From: Pelecanus crispus
Lineage: Eukaryota > Chordata > Aves > Pelecaniformes > Pelecanidae
NCBI RefSeq assembly: GCF_030463565.1
Contig: NC_134656.1
Location: 2,857,001-2,921,000, forward strand
Reading direction: 5' to 3'
DNA: 64,000 nucleotides
Position numbers and translations under genes: made by a program. Under the pieces are notes generated by a model. The model was not told the DNA's origin, did no database searches, and saw nothing but the letters and a program-made list of their open reading frames with translations. This document shows, in pieces, positions 1 to 12,116 of the stretch; the first letter of the stretch is position 1, and every line of letters begins with the position of its first letter.

Positions 1-68
1 CCGATGGCAAGGAAGGTGGATGGTGAGCAGAAGGAAGCTCAGCCCTCACTGAGGAGGTTTCACTTCAC

Positions 69-233
69 CTGCATTTTCCTTGTTGTTCTTCTCTTTGATC
101 CTGGTGCACAGGACCCGGGTGAGCCTGCCAACCAGAGAGCTCAGCAGCGGGAAATCCAGCACGTTGTACACCGTGAGCTCCAGCGGCTCTGAGGCCACCT
201 GCTTCAGCTCTGCTTCATCTGCGTTCTTCACCC
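69..233 (-). CDS. COL20A1: COL20A1 exon, end of VWA domain
   Basis: This exon is 165 nt and encodes residues 257-311. It holds the last VWA helix region ([15 protein letters not shown]) and a Lys/Asn-rich linker. The acceptor is GGTTGCAG and the donor GTGAAG is at 68-63. The gene continues beyond the left edge. Confidence 0.9.
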
Positions 234-3200
234 CTGCAACCAGAGCAGAGAACGAGACTGAGAAAAATCCCCAGAGAGCAGCAGCTTCTGCCTCCTGCTT
301 CTGTTCAGGGGCAGGATGGGTCCACCATCATCCTGCTCTCCCTGCAGAGCCTCCCAGTGATTCCAGTGGGGTGATGGTAACTGAGAATGGCCTTGGGCAT
401 TCTGCAGCCACAGCCTCAGTCCAGCCTGGGAAGGGCTTTCAACTCTGTGAGCTCAGAAAGTCTTTTGTGGCCTGGATACAGTCTAGTGAATTCTTCTGTT
501 TTCCTGTCTCCTCATCACTTGCAGGCTTTGCTACCAGGAAGGCAGATATTTTTCACCCTAAGAGGCAGTTGGCATAAATGGGGGAATGAGTGAATGAATG
601 AATAAACAACAATTTTATATTTACGAGGTGCCAGCACTACCCACAGAGAATCTGTTGTTCATCAGAACATCACATTGCATTTCAAGAGTGTCAACGATGA
701 GCAAAAAGTTAGACCATCTGTTTAGCAGAACTTCATTATCACAGAGCATCCTCCATCCCTATCCTTCTGCTCTGCATCCTCATTAACCCTCTGCAGACCA
801 AGCCCCACAGCACACAACTTATTTTGCTTCCCAGTACTAGGCTCAAGGTCATCCTAGCATTGCCCAAGCAGTACCATTGCCAGACGGGGTCCCACCTGGT
901 TTCTCAAGTCCAAGACCATTACCTTAACAGCTTTGCTAGCCTCCTTCCCCTGGCTCTTGCAGTGAGAACCAAGGCAGTATTGAGATTAATACTCAGGTCC
1001 TGATGTCTAAGGACCAAACAATGTGATCTTGTCTAACCAGAGAGGAAAGGCAAAGACCCCAGCCAGGAACAGATCTCCAAGTGATTTCAGGTACACAGTT
1101 GTCAGTCTGTTGCGCTGCACAACATACAGCTGAGGCTCAGCAGCTTCACTCAGTCCGTGAAAGATATCACAGTGCCAGGCACTTAGCTACATAACCCTAT
1201 GCAAGAAACCCTTGCTTGTGTCTTCCCAACATAAATTAGCACTTAAGGTTTTGGAGATTGCAATTTTAGGTGATTTTTCTATGTAACTTTATTGCCCATG
1301 TATTAGTCTAGCAGACTTGTTTAGTCATCAAGGACAGCTGCACAAGGCCATTTTATGTCTCATCATTGCTGCCAGATAGCAAAGAGCAGATAATGTTATT
1401 ATTCAGAGAAATGAAAAGTTGTGAGCAGCAGTAATTATAAAGGAGGTCTCCCGCCCTCCCCAATACAATGTTCTCTTGCCTAATTTCACAGCTGAGAATA
1501 TTGATCTCATGGCACAGGTATTTGAGGATCGCAAAGGTCTTTAAGGATGGCAGGTGTGAAATATCTTGTGTGAATGAGTGTTTTTTCTAAACAAACAAAA
1601 TGCCTTTTGAAGACACTGTGTGTGCTGAATAAATGAATTAATTTTCATCTTAGGCACAATGTAATGAGGTCTTACCCATTACCTTAGTTTTAAAGCATCA
1701 GGATACTCCTATCAAAGTTGAGGGAACATAACCTTCAGTTTGAAGATGATCAAAAGTAGGTTGACTTTGTCCTACAGCTTATCAACAGCTGTGATCTTAC
1801 CAATGGCAAATATCTCTATGCCCAGGTTTTTCAAAGTCTGAGCAGCCAGGTTGGCATCATCCTGGGATTTTCCATCAGTCAGGAGTATTACCAACTTCTC
1901 AGCCTCTAGCCGGGCACCAGCATCTGGTTTCAGATTCTGCTCCAGGACGTGGGTCAGCGCCAGACCTGGGGAGGAGCAGAGACAGGTGGAATGCTACAGC
2001 CTTGCAGACAACCCCCCATCACCTTTACTCTTTTCTCTGCCCCCAGTGGCTTTGGTCCCCATGGAGATCATCACACATGAACAGCTTCCCCAACTGCAGC
2101 CACACAGATCATTTAGCAGAGACCTGAGAGCTGGAGTTACCTGTGAAGGTGTTGCCGCCCTTGTACCGCAAATTCCTCATGGCCTCCAGCACTTGGTCCC
2201 TCGTAGAGTAAGCGCTCAGATCCCACTCTGTGCGGGGATCGCTGCTGTACTGGGACAGCCCTGGGGAAGACAAGAGCTATCAGCATCGTGCAAGCCAAGG
2301 TAAGCTGCAAGAGGAGATTCGTTTTGGGGAGGCAGCATCAGGCTTGCCATGGGAGGATGACACAAAATAATGAATGGGACTGCGGGTGAGCAGATGTGGT
2401 TTCTAGCTCCTCTTCTCTGCATGGTCCTCGCCATGCAGGCAGCAAGGTGATGCCTCAGACCCCGCTGGGTACAGTGGTACTTACCCCTGCGGTGGTGCTT
2501 CGAAGTATTTCATAGAATCATAGAATCGTTTAGGTTGGAAAAGACCTTTAAGATCATCCAGTCCAACCATTAACCTAACATTACCAAATTTGATAAGGTC
2601 TCAGTGTTAATTGGGGTCAAACTAGTTGGCTGCAAGGAGTGGGAAGGATTTACGCTGTCCTATTTCACGCACAGCCTGGCCAGTGCCATCTGCTGGGGTT
2701 AGCATCACTCAGAACTGGAAGCAGCATCATTCTTAGCTGAACTCAAAGCATCTCCAATGCAGCATTGCCACTGTATCTGTCTGTGCAGCGCTGTGGAGGC
2801 TGAGCACCTCATCAGAGGTAGGCAGCAAATCCCACATGTGTCTCAGCATCAATGCCCAAGCTGGTGCTGCCCAGAAGACATGGCTTCTGTTCACTGTGCC
2901 GCTATTTCTTACAGCCACTAGAGGCCAGAGCTTGCTACCAGATGGGAAAAGCTGTCAAGAGGAGCAAGCAGGACCCCACCCCAAAGCAATAAAAGCTCCT
3001 CAGAGGAGCGCACAACCACAGGAACAAAGACCAAAGCCCCTTCGAACACAGACTTCCCAAGGTCAGGAAACAGGAAAGTGTCCTACCTACTCTTATCTTG
3101 TCTTGGGCAATATTGAATGGGGAAATCAAATTGCTCAGAAACTCCTTAATGAGCTTGAAATTATTGCGTCCGATGCTCCAGGATCCATCGACAAGCAGGA

Positions 3201-6200
3201 TGATATCAGTCATTGCAGATGTGTCACACTGAAACTGGGAACCTGGGGGGGATAAGGTTTGATGTTGAGAGAAGCAATTGTAAAGGAGGAAAAACTGCTT
3301 CAGTTTTAAGATAAAAAGCAAATCTGCAGTATAAGGCCTTGTCTGGATGGTGGATTGGACCATCCGCCAGCCCGACACATCCCAGCATCTTGGGAAAACC
3401 ACGTGGCTAAGGGTAACCCATCTCAGTACCAAGAAATTGGGTGGTGCACAGCTGCATTTCTGCAAAGAATGGGTTAAAGCTGTCAGGAAGTGTGTGCCTA
3501 ACCCAAGCACTGCTCTCCGCAAGCTTTCAGCTCCATTAAGTCTCAACCCCAGCCCAGTGCTTCCCTTTTATCTAGCCTAAGTCTCCAAGAATTGCAGGTG
3601 ATTGCTTAATTCCATTCCACCACAAGATCCCCTGTGGGCTATAATTATTTTGTGACTTTATATTAGATCCAATCCCCCGGTAAAAACGTGCTGGCATCAA
3701 AGATACTCAAGCCCTGCCTTTCTCCCCACCCCAGGCCTGCAGCCTAACAGAGGATAAGATAGGGCATGTTGCTGATCGAATGCATCTTCCCCGAATATTT
3801 TTCAGATGGGGAATTTTCCATCTTTGGTGGAGGGAAACGGATGATCTCATCAAGATTCTGTGGGCTGCAAAGAGGTTACTCTCCTATCTCTTTTCACAGC
3901 CATGGATTCCTACTGGTCTCAAGAGACCAAATGAGGATGCTCTGGCCAATGCCGTTCCCACCACTTCAGCGGTGCTGTGAGCCATCTGCCCTGCCGTAGC
4001 CTCAACTGACAAATCTGAAGGATCATCATGGATCAGTTATCTGTGAAACATGAAGAAAAAGTCGGGGAGGTGGAGCAGGTTGGGTAGCGAACATCACTGA
4101 TAAGCTCCTCCCCTTCTGAAGGCTTGGAAAGGTCCATGGCTGGGGGCGGGGTGGGGGGGGGGTGTGTGTCTGCTGAAGACTACAAACTCTTACATGGATC
4201 TGTCAGAAGCAGAGGGAGGTGGCAACACGAAGGGAGAGAATAGTGGCAAATCAATAAATTAAATCATCTGAAAGGAATTTTTGGCCTAGCTCCAGTTTGC
4301 CTTAAAATCTGTGATGTTCTACAGAACTCCAAATTTCTCCAGTGATCCCTGACAGTTCCCCAAAGCACGACCTGGGAATTGAAAGCACTATCAGCAGCAC
4401 TGTACTCTTGAAAATCCTGGTGACAGAGTGGGATGGAAAGCTTATATTCAGCGGGTGTTAGGGAAAACAGTAGGGAAGAAGGAACAAGACATGTTTGAAA
4501 GCCCTCTCACCTCGCCTCAATGAATCCTTTGTGGGTTTTTCTTTTCCTAGAGACCCTCGCTCCGGGTTTGCAGGAGGGCGCTGGGATGATTTTGTGGTTG
4601 TTGGTGTTGCTTCTGTCATGCTGGCCTCCACACTGGGCTGGTTTCTTGCCGTTTCTCCTGAGCCCTTTAGCTGAATCCCCTTCTGCCTTTTCTTTTCAGC
4701 TCTGTCCTTTGCTGTGCTCCAAAGAGAAAAAATCCCATTGTCCCTAGCTGTGTTATCCCCATGCAACCTGCTCCACTCATCAGCTGATTTAAGCCACATT
4801 TGGCAGAGGTGTAGGGGCTCAGAAAGGATGAAAGCCCTACAAGCTTTACGCAAAGAGGTAGCTAGATAAAGGAGACCATCTTCATTCATGCCTTTCTGAG
4901 AGGCTTGCACGTGGGTTTATGAGTAATAATAATGTTAGTAGTGGATCACATCAAAAGTTTGTCCTTCCCATTATCTCTGATGATGAAAAACAATGAATGT
5001 TTATAAAATATAAATCAGGGAAAATATACCATGGCACCTGATACCCAGTGTACTCTCCAGACCTCGGCAATCTGTGACTCGGAAATAACCTGAGCTAGTG
5101 CAAGTCTTTTTGTATAATGGCCCTGACGGATCTTTCTTCCATCAACACACTGCCTTTTGAACTCATGCGAACCTTGTTGCCAGGTACATGAGAATCTATG
5201 CAGTTATATACGGCCCTCAGCCATAGGGGAGGGCTCACACAAGACGTTCTTGTAGAACATCTGCAGCCAACCCTGGGACACAGAGCCTAGGAAATCAAGC
5301 ACCATTAGCCCCAGCGATTAGGGAGCAGCTTGTTCTCAAAGAATCCACTCTCAGTTGAAGGATGTGACTGTATCTGCTGAATTTGAATAGCTGTCAGCCC
5401 CAGGAATGCACAGATGTGCTTTTTCAGGCTGGCTGGCATGAGGGGCAAATATTTTTAGGTTGCTTACTGTGTTTTTGTAGTTAAGTACTGCACACAAGGG
5501 ATGGGACTGGGCTAGTGTGTCTCACTGAATGAATGTCCCTGATGAAGCTGGGGTTACAGGGAGAGGGTGGGAGTGATTTTAGGGACAGCTGTGCTTAATG
5601 CTCCAACCATGGTAGCTTGGCAGAGGCCGTGGCTCAAAATCATTCCAACATGACTCCAGGACGGTCAGTGCACCCACCTGGCTGTGTCAAGACAGTGTTC
5701 AGGGGCGGTGGGGTGGCCTCTGCCACCCCACCGTGCTCAGCTGCTGGGTTCCCCAAAGAGGTGAGATTCTTTCCTGATGCAGCTCCTGAGTTTCTTCGGT
5801 TATTTCTAGTCTGGGATGCATTTTTGAGTTCCTCTACTGTAGGAAGACCAAAACCAGAGAGAGAGTCGGTCTAGACAGGTCTGTGAGTCACAGTCCATCC
5901 CTCATCCCCCTGGGTCTTCACCATCCCCCCTTTCTAACCTTCCAACCAGAATAGTAACAGGCTCTGTGATTGCTGCATAGCCTACAGGACATATGCCTGA
6001 GGAGCCACATCTCCAAGAGCCTCAGGAGCTCTCTGGATGGTAAAATGTAGCACTCTACTTACTCACAAATTTCCTCTTGGCAAACAGTGCTTCCTGGGAG
6101 CCGTTGAGCACATAGACCTGCAGCGTGTATTCCTTGGTAGGGCTCAGCCCCCCCACTGTGGCTTTGGGAGTCTTGGTTTTCAGCATGACTTCTTGCTCTG

Positions 6201-9200
6201 AGTCCCCTGAGGTGGGATGAGACCACAGTTCAGAGCCTGTTAGAGCTTAAATTTAAGCTGACAGTAGCAAAAACACCGCTGAAATGCAGGGAATGTCTGC
6301 CTAGGGACCTCAGTCAAATCCTATTTCTTTTTTTAATTTTGTGGATCTCTGACTTTTATTCTTTTTCCCAATCCAGAGTTGAGAACGCTTAGGGGTTTTT
6401 TTTGTGGGTGTTTTTTGGTTTTTGGTTTTTTAAATCCCTGATATGTGCCCGAAATGGAAAACCAGTTCCCACCCAGCATAGTGCAACTCTCACCAACTTC
6501 TCAAGGAGCTGCTAGTGAAAAGCAGGATAAAGGCTTGGCAATTGCTAGTAAATACTGCTTATGAAAATATCCCACCAACTGATGTGCTTGAGGTCATATG
6601 TGACCAAAATGAGGAAGTGACTTGGCATCTCCAGAGGCCATCACTGGCACTTGGGACTCACCCTACTCATCCCAGCCCCTCTCCCTGTGCTGTCTCTGCA
6701 AGCCCCATCTCTCTCCAAGGGCAGCTGCTCTCTGTGGGGAGCCAGCTCATTTCTGGGGCCTCGACTGCCTCCAGACCCCTCCAGCCATGCCCCACAGTGT
6801 TGGGACCTGTCCTGGGTCTGTGATGCCTTGACCAGCTGAGAACTGGGGCATTTCTGCGCTGGCACGGCAGTGAGCAGATGGAGTGAGGCAGCTCTGTGCT
6901 ACACAAAACAAAGGGAGAGAGGCAAACTAGCTCCCTAAAATCCTCTGATTAAGAAAGGTCTACAAGCTTTAAATTATGGAGATGGATGTGTTTCTGACCC
7001 CGCCATCCCTGTGCTCGTGCCTAGGGCTGGAGGTCCCCAGCCTACGCAGAGGGAAAGCCTCAGGCATGTGCAGGGAGTGCCAGCGGGGATTCCCTGCATT
7101 CCTGGGATGCTCATGGCTTTCTGCTGAGCTGAGGCCCGGAGAGGAGCAGGGCAGGGAAGGAATGAGAAACCTCCTGCTCCAGCTTGGGAAACAGGTGGGG
7201 GCTGAGCTAAAAGCGGATGGATGATCATAAGAGCTCTGCTGCACGCACTCCTGCCTGGCAGCTCCCTTCTCCAGCTTGCTGGGAGAGTGGCAGCAACGGA
7301 AAACCAAATGCCAGGCAAGACTAAGGTTTCCTCCAACCATTGCTCCCCGCCAAGGGACGTCGTGTCCTTCCAACACGACCAGGTTCAGCGTCTGAAGTCA
7401 GGGAGAGCTGGAGCCTGGCTGGGGTAGGGACTGAGGGGCTGAGCCCCCACACACACATGGGGTCAACTTCCCATCCAGTCTCCTTGCGGGGTGGGGGACA
7501 GGTGGGAGCTCCCACAGAAGAACCTGACAATGAACCTTTCCTCTTTTTTTTTTTTTTTTTTTTCCCTCACAGTCGCAAAGAGCAACACTTTCTGGCTAAG
7601 ACTTTCCCCTAAGATGAAGAGAGCTGAATTTCATCTCTCTCTTGTGAATGAGTGATAGTGGAACTGTGCCTGCACTCATATGGCACTATGGACTGCTCTC
7701 ATGGTGGCCAGAAAAGCTTCTTGTCCGTAATGTGCGTACAGCCCAGTGGAAAGTTTTGATCTAGGTAATCAACACTTGAAACCAGAAGAACCAGCAGATA
7801 ATTCCCTCTGCCCTACCTCTATCACCTTAAGGTCTAAATAATGCTTTTACTTAAGTCCTGTAGTCTACCAGTCAAAAGGTAGTGCTCAGTCCCTCACTCA
7901 TACAGAAATCTCTGCTGGGTCTGATGTCCAAGCATTAGCACATACCTGCCATGGGCTTTACCCGAACTTTGTAGCCGTTGATGTTCCCTTCAGTCTCTTT
8001 CCATTTCATTTGGAGCCTGTCTTCCGAAAGGACAGTGAGTTTCAGCCGGCCTGACCCTGGGGAGGAGGAGATGTGTCCGTGCTGTTATGGATGCAATTCC
8101 TCCTTCTGCACACGCACACGCAAAATGTCACATATGCCACCTCATCTATGGACATGGGAACAGTTGCGTTGCAGAGGAAACCTTCACCATCCCATGCAAG
8201 TCTTCAGCGTCCCCTGACGCTACACAGTAACTCCTGCAGTGCCCCTGCCAGGAAACCTACCACAAGTCACTGCAAATCTGTAGCCTCCACCCTATGCAAA
8301 GAGGAGTTTCTCATGCGCTAGAACGAGACCTCAGTATATACGGCTGCAAACAGGGAAAACAGTCTCCCACAGAAGCAAGGGCTTTCTCTGCACCCGTCAC
8401 ATCTTGGAGGACTTTCCCGGGAGCTTTCATGCAAGATGGTTTGTTTCAGCAAGCGTGTTCCATGCAAACATCTGAAATAGGAGGGCGGGAAATAGATGAA
8501 AGTGCTCAATGAGGCTCTTTGATAGGCTTGGGCTGCTGAAAAATACAGAAATTCCCCAGATGAGGGATCCCATACTTCTGCAGAAAGATAATTTCAGAGG
8601 CAGCTCCAAGGACCAGCTGGGTTTAGAAAGGAAGAAAAAAAACCAAAACAAACAAACAAACAAAAAACCAAAAACCACAGAAGGAAAAAAAGAAAGAAAA
8701 CCTGATAAAGTGTAAATAACAGTTCCTGGCAGGACCGTAACTCATGGGCACCAGCTTGTATCAGTTTGCTGCAGGGAGCAGCACACTAAATGACAAATCC
8801 CAAGGAAAAAAATAGTATCAGACAAGGAGGTAAGAAGAAGAAAGAGCACATTGCCTTATCATGTCGAGATTTCACAGATATCTTTTAAACCCTAGCTAGG
8901 TGTCTGAACTCACGTGTCACTCTCTGAACCAACGATTCCTTGGTAAAACATAACTGTACTGTCGTACAAATGCCACCATATGAAACCTTTTCACTTGACT
9001 GAATATAGGATGGCAAGTCTGCAGATTTATCTCCCCTCCTTCCTGACACCGTACCTACAGCTGCCTTTCCAGCAGGCTGCCCTAATTTGTAATCAGTGAG
9101 CACATCCTTTGCCTGTGCCCTGTAAGCACCCTAATGCCCACCCTCATTTGCAGTTGTTACCAGTCTCTTTCCCTTTACCATTACTCCTAAAAAAAGCTTA

Positions 9201-10628
9201 GGATGACCTGGAGTGTCCTGCTCAGTGCTGGAAAACTGTGCATTGCACAGGAGTCCTCAGGTCCCTAATCTGGTCTTGCATCACGTCCAGGCATCTCCTG
9301 ACATCTTTGCCATGAAGTTACAGCCCAGGAAAGCAGTGAGAGCTGGCAGCGAGGACTTGCTTGTCTCAGCCCAACATCTGTGCCTTAACCTTTCCTCGCA
9401 GAGACTTCCTGCAGGCTGCCCAACAAGCAGATAACTATTTTGGGGAAACAAAGCTCAGATTCACATCTCACCCCCGGCATATCTGAAGGGGAAGAAAGAA
9501 AACATGGGGAAGAGGGGTGAAGGGCAAAATAAAATCCCAGAATCAAGCCTAAGAGGAATGGTAAAAGATCATGGAACAATGAGGGGAATTCATAGGTTAA
9601 ACATGGAGCTGTCTTCTTTTGGCCAAGTGTGGTCCAGCTCCTTGGCCATCACTCTAGGAGCTGGGAAGCTAAAAAGGCAAGAATGTCCCCAGACGGATCA
9701 GAAAGGACAGCGTCCTCTAAAGCGCCATTATGTCTGCATGCAAATGAACCCCCGTGCCATGAAAGCTCCACTGTTTCCCTGCCCTGTGCTGGACGTGGGC
9801 TATTTGATGCTGTAACCTTGATCTCCAGCTGATAGGGAGTTAAGCCCAGACTTAACTGCAGAGACTGGTCTGGAAGATACTCTGAAGTGCCATCACCCCG
9901 CTAGAAGCCTTTGTGCTGACCACTTCCACCGAAGGTTCAAACCTAATATAAAGGTGGATCTTCATCATCAGAAAGGCTACAGTGAGGTGCTAGAGGTATT
10001 TTCTGATCATTTATGGTACTCTGGGAGCCCTATATGTTACAGGAGGAATGCACCTCATGTGCTTTCTTATCCAGACGTTGCACCACGTTATCATCACCAT
10101 GTACATCCGAAGCAATAGTTTCAGAGTGCAGGACAGATGCAGTTACTAACAGAAGCAACACTGCTTTTTCTTCCTATTTCTCAAGCTCCCTTTGCAGATC
10201 ACATAAGCACCCTTCATTGCTTATATAAGCTGAAATGCATTCCTGGTGCGAGGGAGCGGCACGCTGAACTGCTGCCAGTGATGAGGACGGGCTTTGCAGG
10301 GTGGGGAGGGATCGAGATCCTCACCCCAGATGGGCCCCCAGATCTCCTGGTGCTCTTCATGTGTGGGAATGGGCTGGTTGGAGCTTCACCAACAGACAGC
10401 AGAGTGCAGCAGCCCCCTGAAATCCTGCGTGTGATTGGGAAATTCCCTCGGATGTGGTGCCACTGCCCAGGGGAAGGGCTGAGGCTGGGCAGTTAACCCA
10501 AGTGACAGCCAAACCATAGGGAATCGCCCAGAGCAAGGCCAGGAGGGCTCCTTACCTTGGCCCACTCGTCCCCAGACATGGCTCGCCACGGGCAGGCAGG
10601 CAAAAAAGAAACAAGTGCGAATCAGCAT
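69..10628 (-). CDS. COL20A1: COL20A1, collagen alpha-1(XX) chain, N-terminal part (partial at left edge)
   Basis: COL20A1 is a secreted FACIT-type collagen of the extracellular matrix. Seven coding exons are visible: 10556-10628, 7946-8056, 6063-6206, 3087-3242, 2141-2260, 1801-1965 and 69-233. All use GT-AG introns and every junction is phase 1, giving 311 residues plus one base. Residues 1-20 are a hydrophobic signal peptide. Residues about 25-109 form one FN3 repeat. Residues about 120-300 form a VWA domain with MIDAS residues D128, S130 and S132 (DGSWS), T199 (GGNT) and D232 (LLTDG). FN3 followed by VWA is the N-terminal order of collagens XIV and XX. I choose COL20A1 because ARFGAP1 is in the same window and the FN3-VWA spacing is short. 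Later FN3 repeats, the thrombospondin-like and collagenous domains lie beyond the left edge. No frameshift or stop was seen. Confidence 0.93.
237..1800. other. COL20A1 intron, no other feature seen
   Basis: This 1.57-kb intron has no repeat family I recognise and no convincing open frame. Its left part is GC-balanced; 1200-1700 is AT-richer. Confidence 0.6.
1801..1965 (-). CDS. COL20A1: COL20A1 exon, later VWA domain
   Basis: This exon is 165 nt and encodes residues 202-256. It includes [13 protein letters not shown], the VWA strand ending in D232, and a strand ending IEIFAI. The acceptor is CTCCCCAG and the donor is GTAAGA. Confidence 0.93.
2141..2260 (-). CDS. COL20A1: COL20A1 exon, middle of VWA domain
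   Basis: This exon is 120 nt and encodes residues 162-201. It contains the YSSDPRTEW strand and the KGGNTFT loop, whose T199 is the third MIDAS ligand. The acceptor is TTCCCCAG and the donor is GTAACT. Confidence 0.93.
2511..2607 (-). mobile_element. CR1 LINE 3' end, short 5'-truncated copy
   Basis: On the plus strand the copy begins CATAGAATCATAGAATCG, then GGTTGGAAAAGACCTTTAAGATC and a CATCCAGTCCAACC core. That is the reverse complement of the avian CR1 3' end with its terminal ATTCTATG repeats, so the element points left. About 100 bp remain, inside a COL20A1 intron. The inner boundary is approximate. Confidence 0.88.
3087..3242 (-). CDS. COL20A1: COL20A1 exon, start of VWA domain with MIDAS DxSxS
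   Basis: This exon is 156 nt and encodes residues 110-161. The MIDAS motif DGSWS lies at residues 128-132, after the hydrophobic strand DIILLV. The acceptor is CCCCCCAG and the donor is GTAGGA. Confidence 0.93.
3243..6062. other. COL20A1 intron, no gene seen
   Basis: This 2.8-kb intron lies between the FN3 and VWA exons. It contains a G-rich run near 4141-4166 and otherwise unique-looking sequence. No exon-like frame with flanking splice sites was found on either strand. Confidence 0.55.
4141..4166 (+). repeat. G-rich run with G-quadruplex potential
   Basis: Several runs of G (GGGGG, GGGG and a run of nine or more) sit in about 26 bases, followed by a short TG repeat. The purine-rich strand is opposite the COL20A1 transcript. 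Confidence 0.5.
6063..6206 (-). CDS. COL20A1: COL20A1 exon, second half of FN3 repeat
   Basis: This exon is 144 nt, phase 1 to phase 1, encoding residues 62-109. It holds the FN3 signature [12 protein letters not shown]. Two donors overlap at its end (GTGAGT and GTAAGT). Only GTAAGT, after GTGA, keeps the reading frame into the VWA exon. Confidence 0.88.
6392..6431 (+). repeat. G/T-only low-complexity tract
   Basis: About 40 bases contain almost only G and T (GGGG, T8, GTGGGTG, T6GG blocks). It is the reverse-strand counterpart of A/C tracts elsewhere in the window. Confidence 0.6.
7544..7563 (+). repeat. poly-T run
   Basis: Twenty consecutive T in a COL20A1 intron. No element body or target duplication was recognised beside it. 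Confidence 0.8.
7946..8056 (-). CDS. COL20A1: COL20A1 exon, first half of FN3 repeat
   Basis: This exon is 111 nt, phase 1 to phase 1. It encodes residues 25-61, including the W-K-E-T and Y-K-V-R strands typical of an FN3 fold. The acceptor is CCCCAG and the donor is GTATGT. Confidence 0.9.
8057..10555. other. first coding intron of COL20A1, no other gene seen
   Basis: This 2.5-kb intron contains one A/C-rich tract (8635-8680). Open frames here are short and unsupported. Confidence 0.55.
8635..8680 (+). repeat. A/C-only low-complexity tract
   Basis: Repeated AAAC and AAACC blocks without G or T over about 45 bases, followed by an A/G-rich stretch to about 8700. Confidence 0.65.
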
Positions 10629-10640
10629 GGTGACCAGGAC
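10556..10640 (-). CDS. COL20A1: COL20A1 exon with start codon and signal peptide
   Basis: The ATG is at 10628-10626 and the donor GTAAGG begins at 10555. It encodes 24 residues starting [20 protein letters not shown], with a hydrophobic core typical of a secretory signal. The bases just upstream read TTCTCGTAG followed by GTCCTGG. This is a good acceptor, so positions 10629-10640 are probably 5' UTR and an untranslated first exon should lie further right. The start is chosen because it gives the signal peptide and joins in phase 1 to the FN3 exon. Confidence 0.85.
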
Positions 10641-10683
10641 CTACGAGAAGGCAAACATCAGGAAGCAGAATTAAAATTTACAT

Positions 10684-10749
10684 TAATGGTTGGACTGGAT
10701 GATCTTAAAGGTCATTTCCAACCTAAACAATTCTATGATTCTATGATTT
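10684..10749 (+). mobile_element. CR1 LINE 3' end, very short copy
   Basis: The sequence reads GGTTGGACTGGATGATCTTA, AAGGTCATTTCCAACC, then two ATTCTATG repeats. This is the canonical avian CR1 3' terminus in forward orientation. Only about 66 bp survive, just upstream of the COL20A1 start exon. Confidence 0.9.
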
Positions 10750-12098
10750 CACCATGACAATACCCAGGTTTTTTGCAGCCCTCAGTTAAGGGATCACAAG
10801 CTGAGATCTACAGCTCTATACATCACTGAAAGAATGGATGGAGAAGCACATACTGAGTTTTCCTGTAATTCCTATATATTATTTTACATTCTTGGTCTCT
10901 CCAACACAGCTGTTCAATGCCTTAGACCAGCACTACATGGAGTTTATACACCTGATGGGGAGCAGGCTTTGACCCAGTCCTCCTCTCAGCCTGCTTGGCC
11001 CTGGTGATGGGCACTGCCCTCTTGGTAGGACAATCTCAACAGTGGTACAATGCGTGCTGGCTTCTGTTCTGGTCACAGAAATAAGCAACTTTGGCCAGAT
11101 CACTGGACAGATGTAGACTCTGGAAAAACTTCTGGTTTAAACAATACAGAAGTAATTATTTCCAATTATCATGACTAAAATCAATATAGGTATATAAACA
11201 CACAGCATCTTTCTCACGTCCCTGAAATGCTCACGCTGATCACAAGGGGAAAAGCATTTAGAGGAGCACTCTTTGGCAGACAAGCTCCTCACACCACAGA
11301 TTTAATGACCCTGCAGTCGCTGTGATAAAGCAATTATGCAGCAGGAGGGATACCACAGAACTAGCTGAGTTTATATGTCAACAGTTTAGAAACAAGGGGT
11401 TTATTTCTTATTTCGCAGTTCCCAAGCAGTTACATTCAGGACTTGCTGTGATAGTCTCATTTTAACTTGTTCACCTGAACAAGGGTGAAAACAGATCAGT
11501 TACAGATCTAATCATGGCAGAGGATCAGTTTGACTTAGAAGTAACCTCTGCAGCGCTGACAAAGCTGGCTGGCGAAGGACAGTCAGCCTACAGCCCACGG
11601 ACCTCGAGCACCTTCAGTTATCCTTGCAGGCCTGGATTTCAGTTTTATTCAGTTTGGGTCAGAAATGTCAGGTCAGCATAAACCCACCCTGATGGAAACA
11701 GTGCCTCCCCCTCATCCCAGCCTCAATACACCAGGTTTAAAACACATGCTGTTGGCCTTTTGCAACGCACCGTTGGCATCTGTCATTTTTGTGCTACACG
11801 TTTCAGCCTTATTGCTTTTGGCAGAACCAGACCATACACAAGTTTCCTCCACCGCCGTCTGCAGTGACATTTCACTTCTGTTCATTTTGATGGACAGGTA
11901 TTTAAAGGCTCCTGGCAAATGCCTATCTCCCCTCAAGTACGTCAGCTTTTTAGAGATTTCAAGGAAAAATAAATATGCACGTGAGTGACCCAGCCATGAT
12001 CTCCTGGGGTTTAAATCAGTGCTAAATTGCTGTAAGAATGAATGGACAAATATGCAAGTTATAACAGGGAGATGTTAACCACCCTATTCAGTCTGTGA

Positions 12099-12116
12099 TT
12101 TTTTTTTTTTTTTTTT
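12099..12116 (+). repeat. poly-T run
   Basis: Eighteen consecutive T in intergenic sequence; a second shorter T run lies about 80 bases to the right. Confidence 0.75.

Larger units (their letters stand above)
6207..7945. other. COL20A1 intron with G/T-rich and poly-T tracts
   Basis: The intron carries a G/T-only tract at about 6392-6431 and a poly-T run at 7544-7563. Open frames at 6.6-7.5 kb occur on both strands in GC-rich sequence, are mutually overlapping and show no recognisable domain. Confidence 0.5.

Noticed and set aside
80-577. 165-codon plus-strand open frame
   Set aside because: It is antisense to the last visible COL20A1 exon and intron; Ser-rich with no domain.
2935-3546. 203-codon minus-strand open frame
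   Set aside because: It contains the real VWA exon (3087-3242) but its flanks are intron sequence; the exon boundaries are set by splice sites.
69-10628. Identity as COL14A1, with the middle gene as DEPTOR itself
   Set aside because: The third gene is clearly ARFGAP1 (ALPS motifs, DDGWDNQNW tail), which neighbours COL20A1 and not COL14A1. The DEPTOR-like linker and DEP2 are also more diverged than I would expect for a bird orthologue of DEPTOR.
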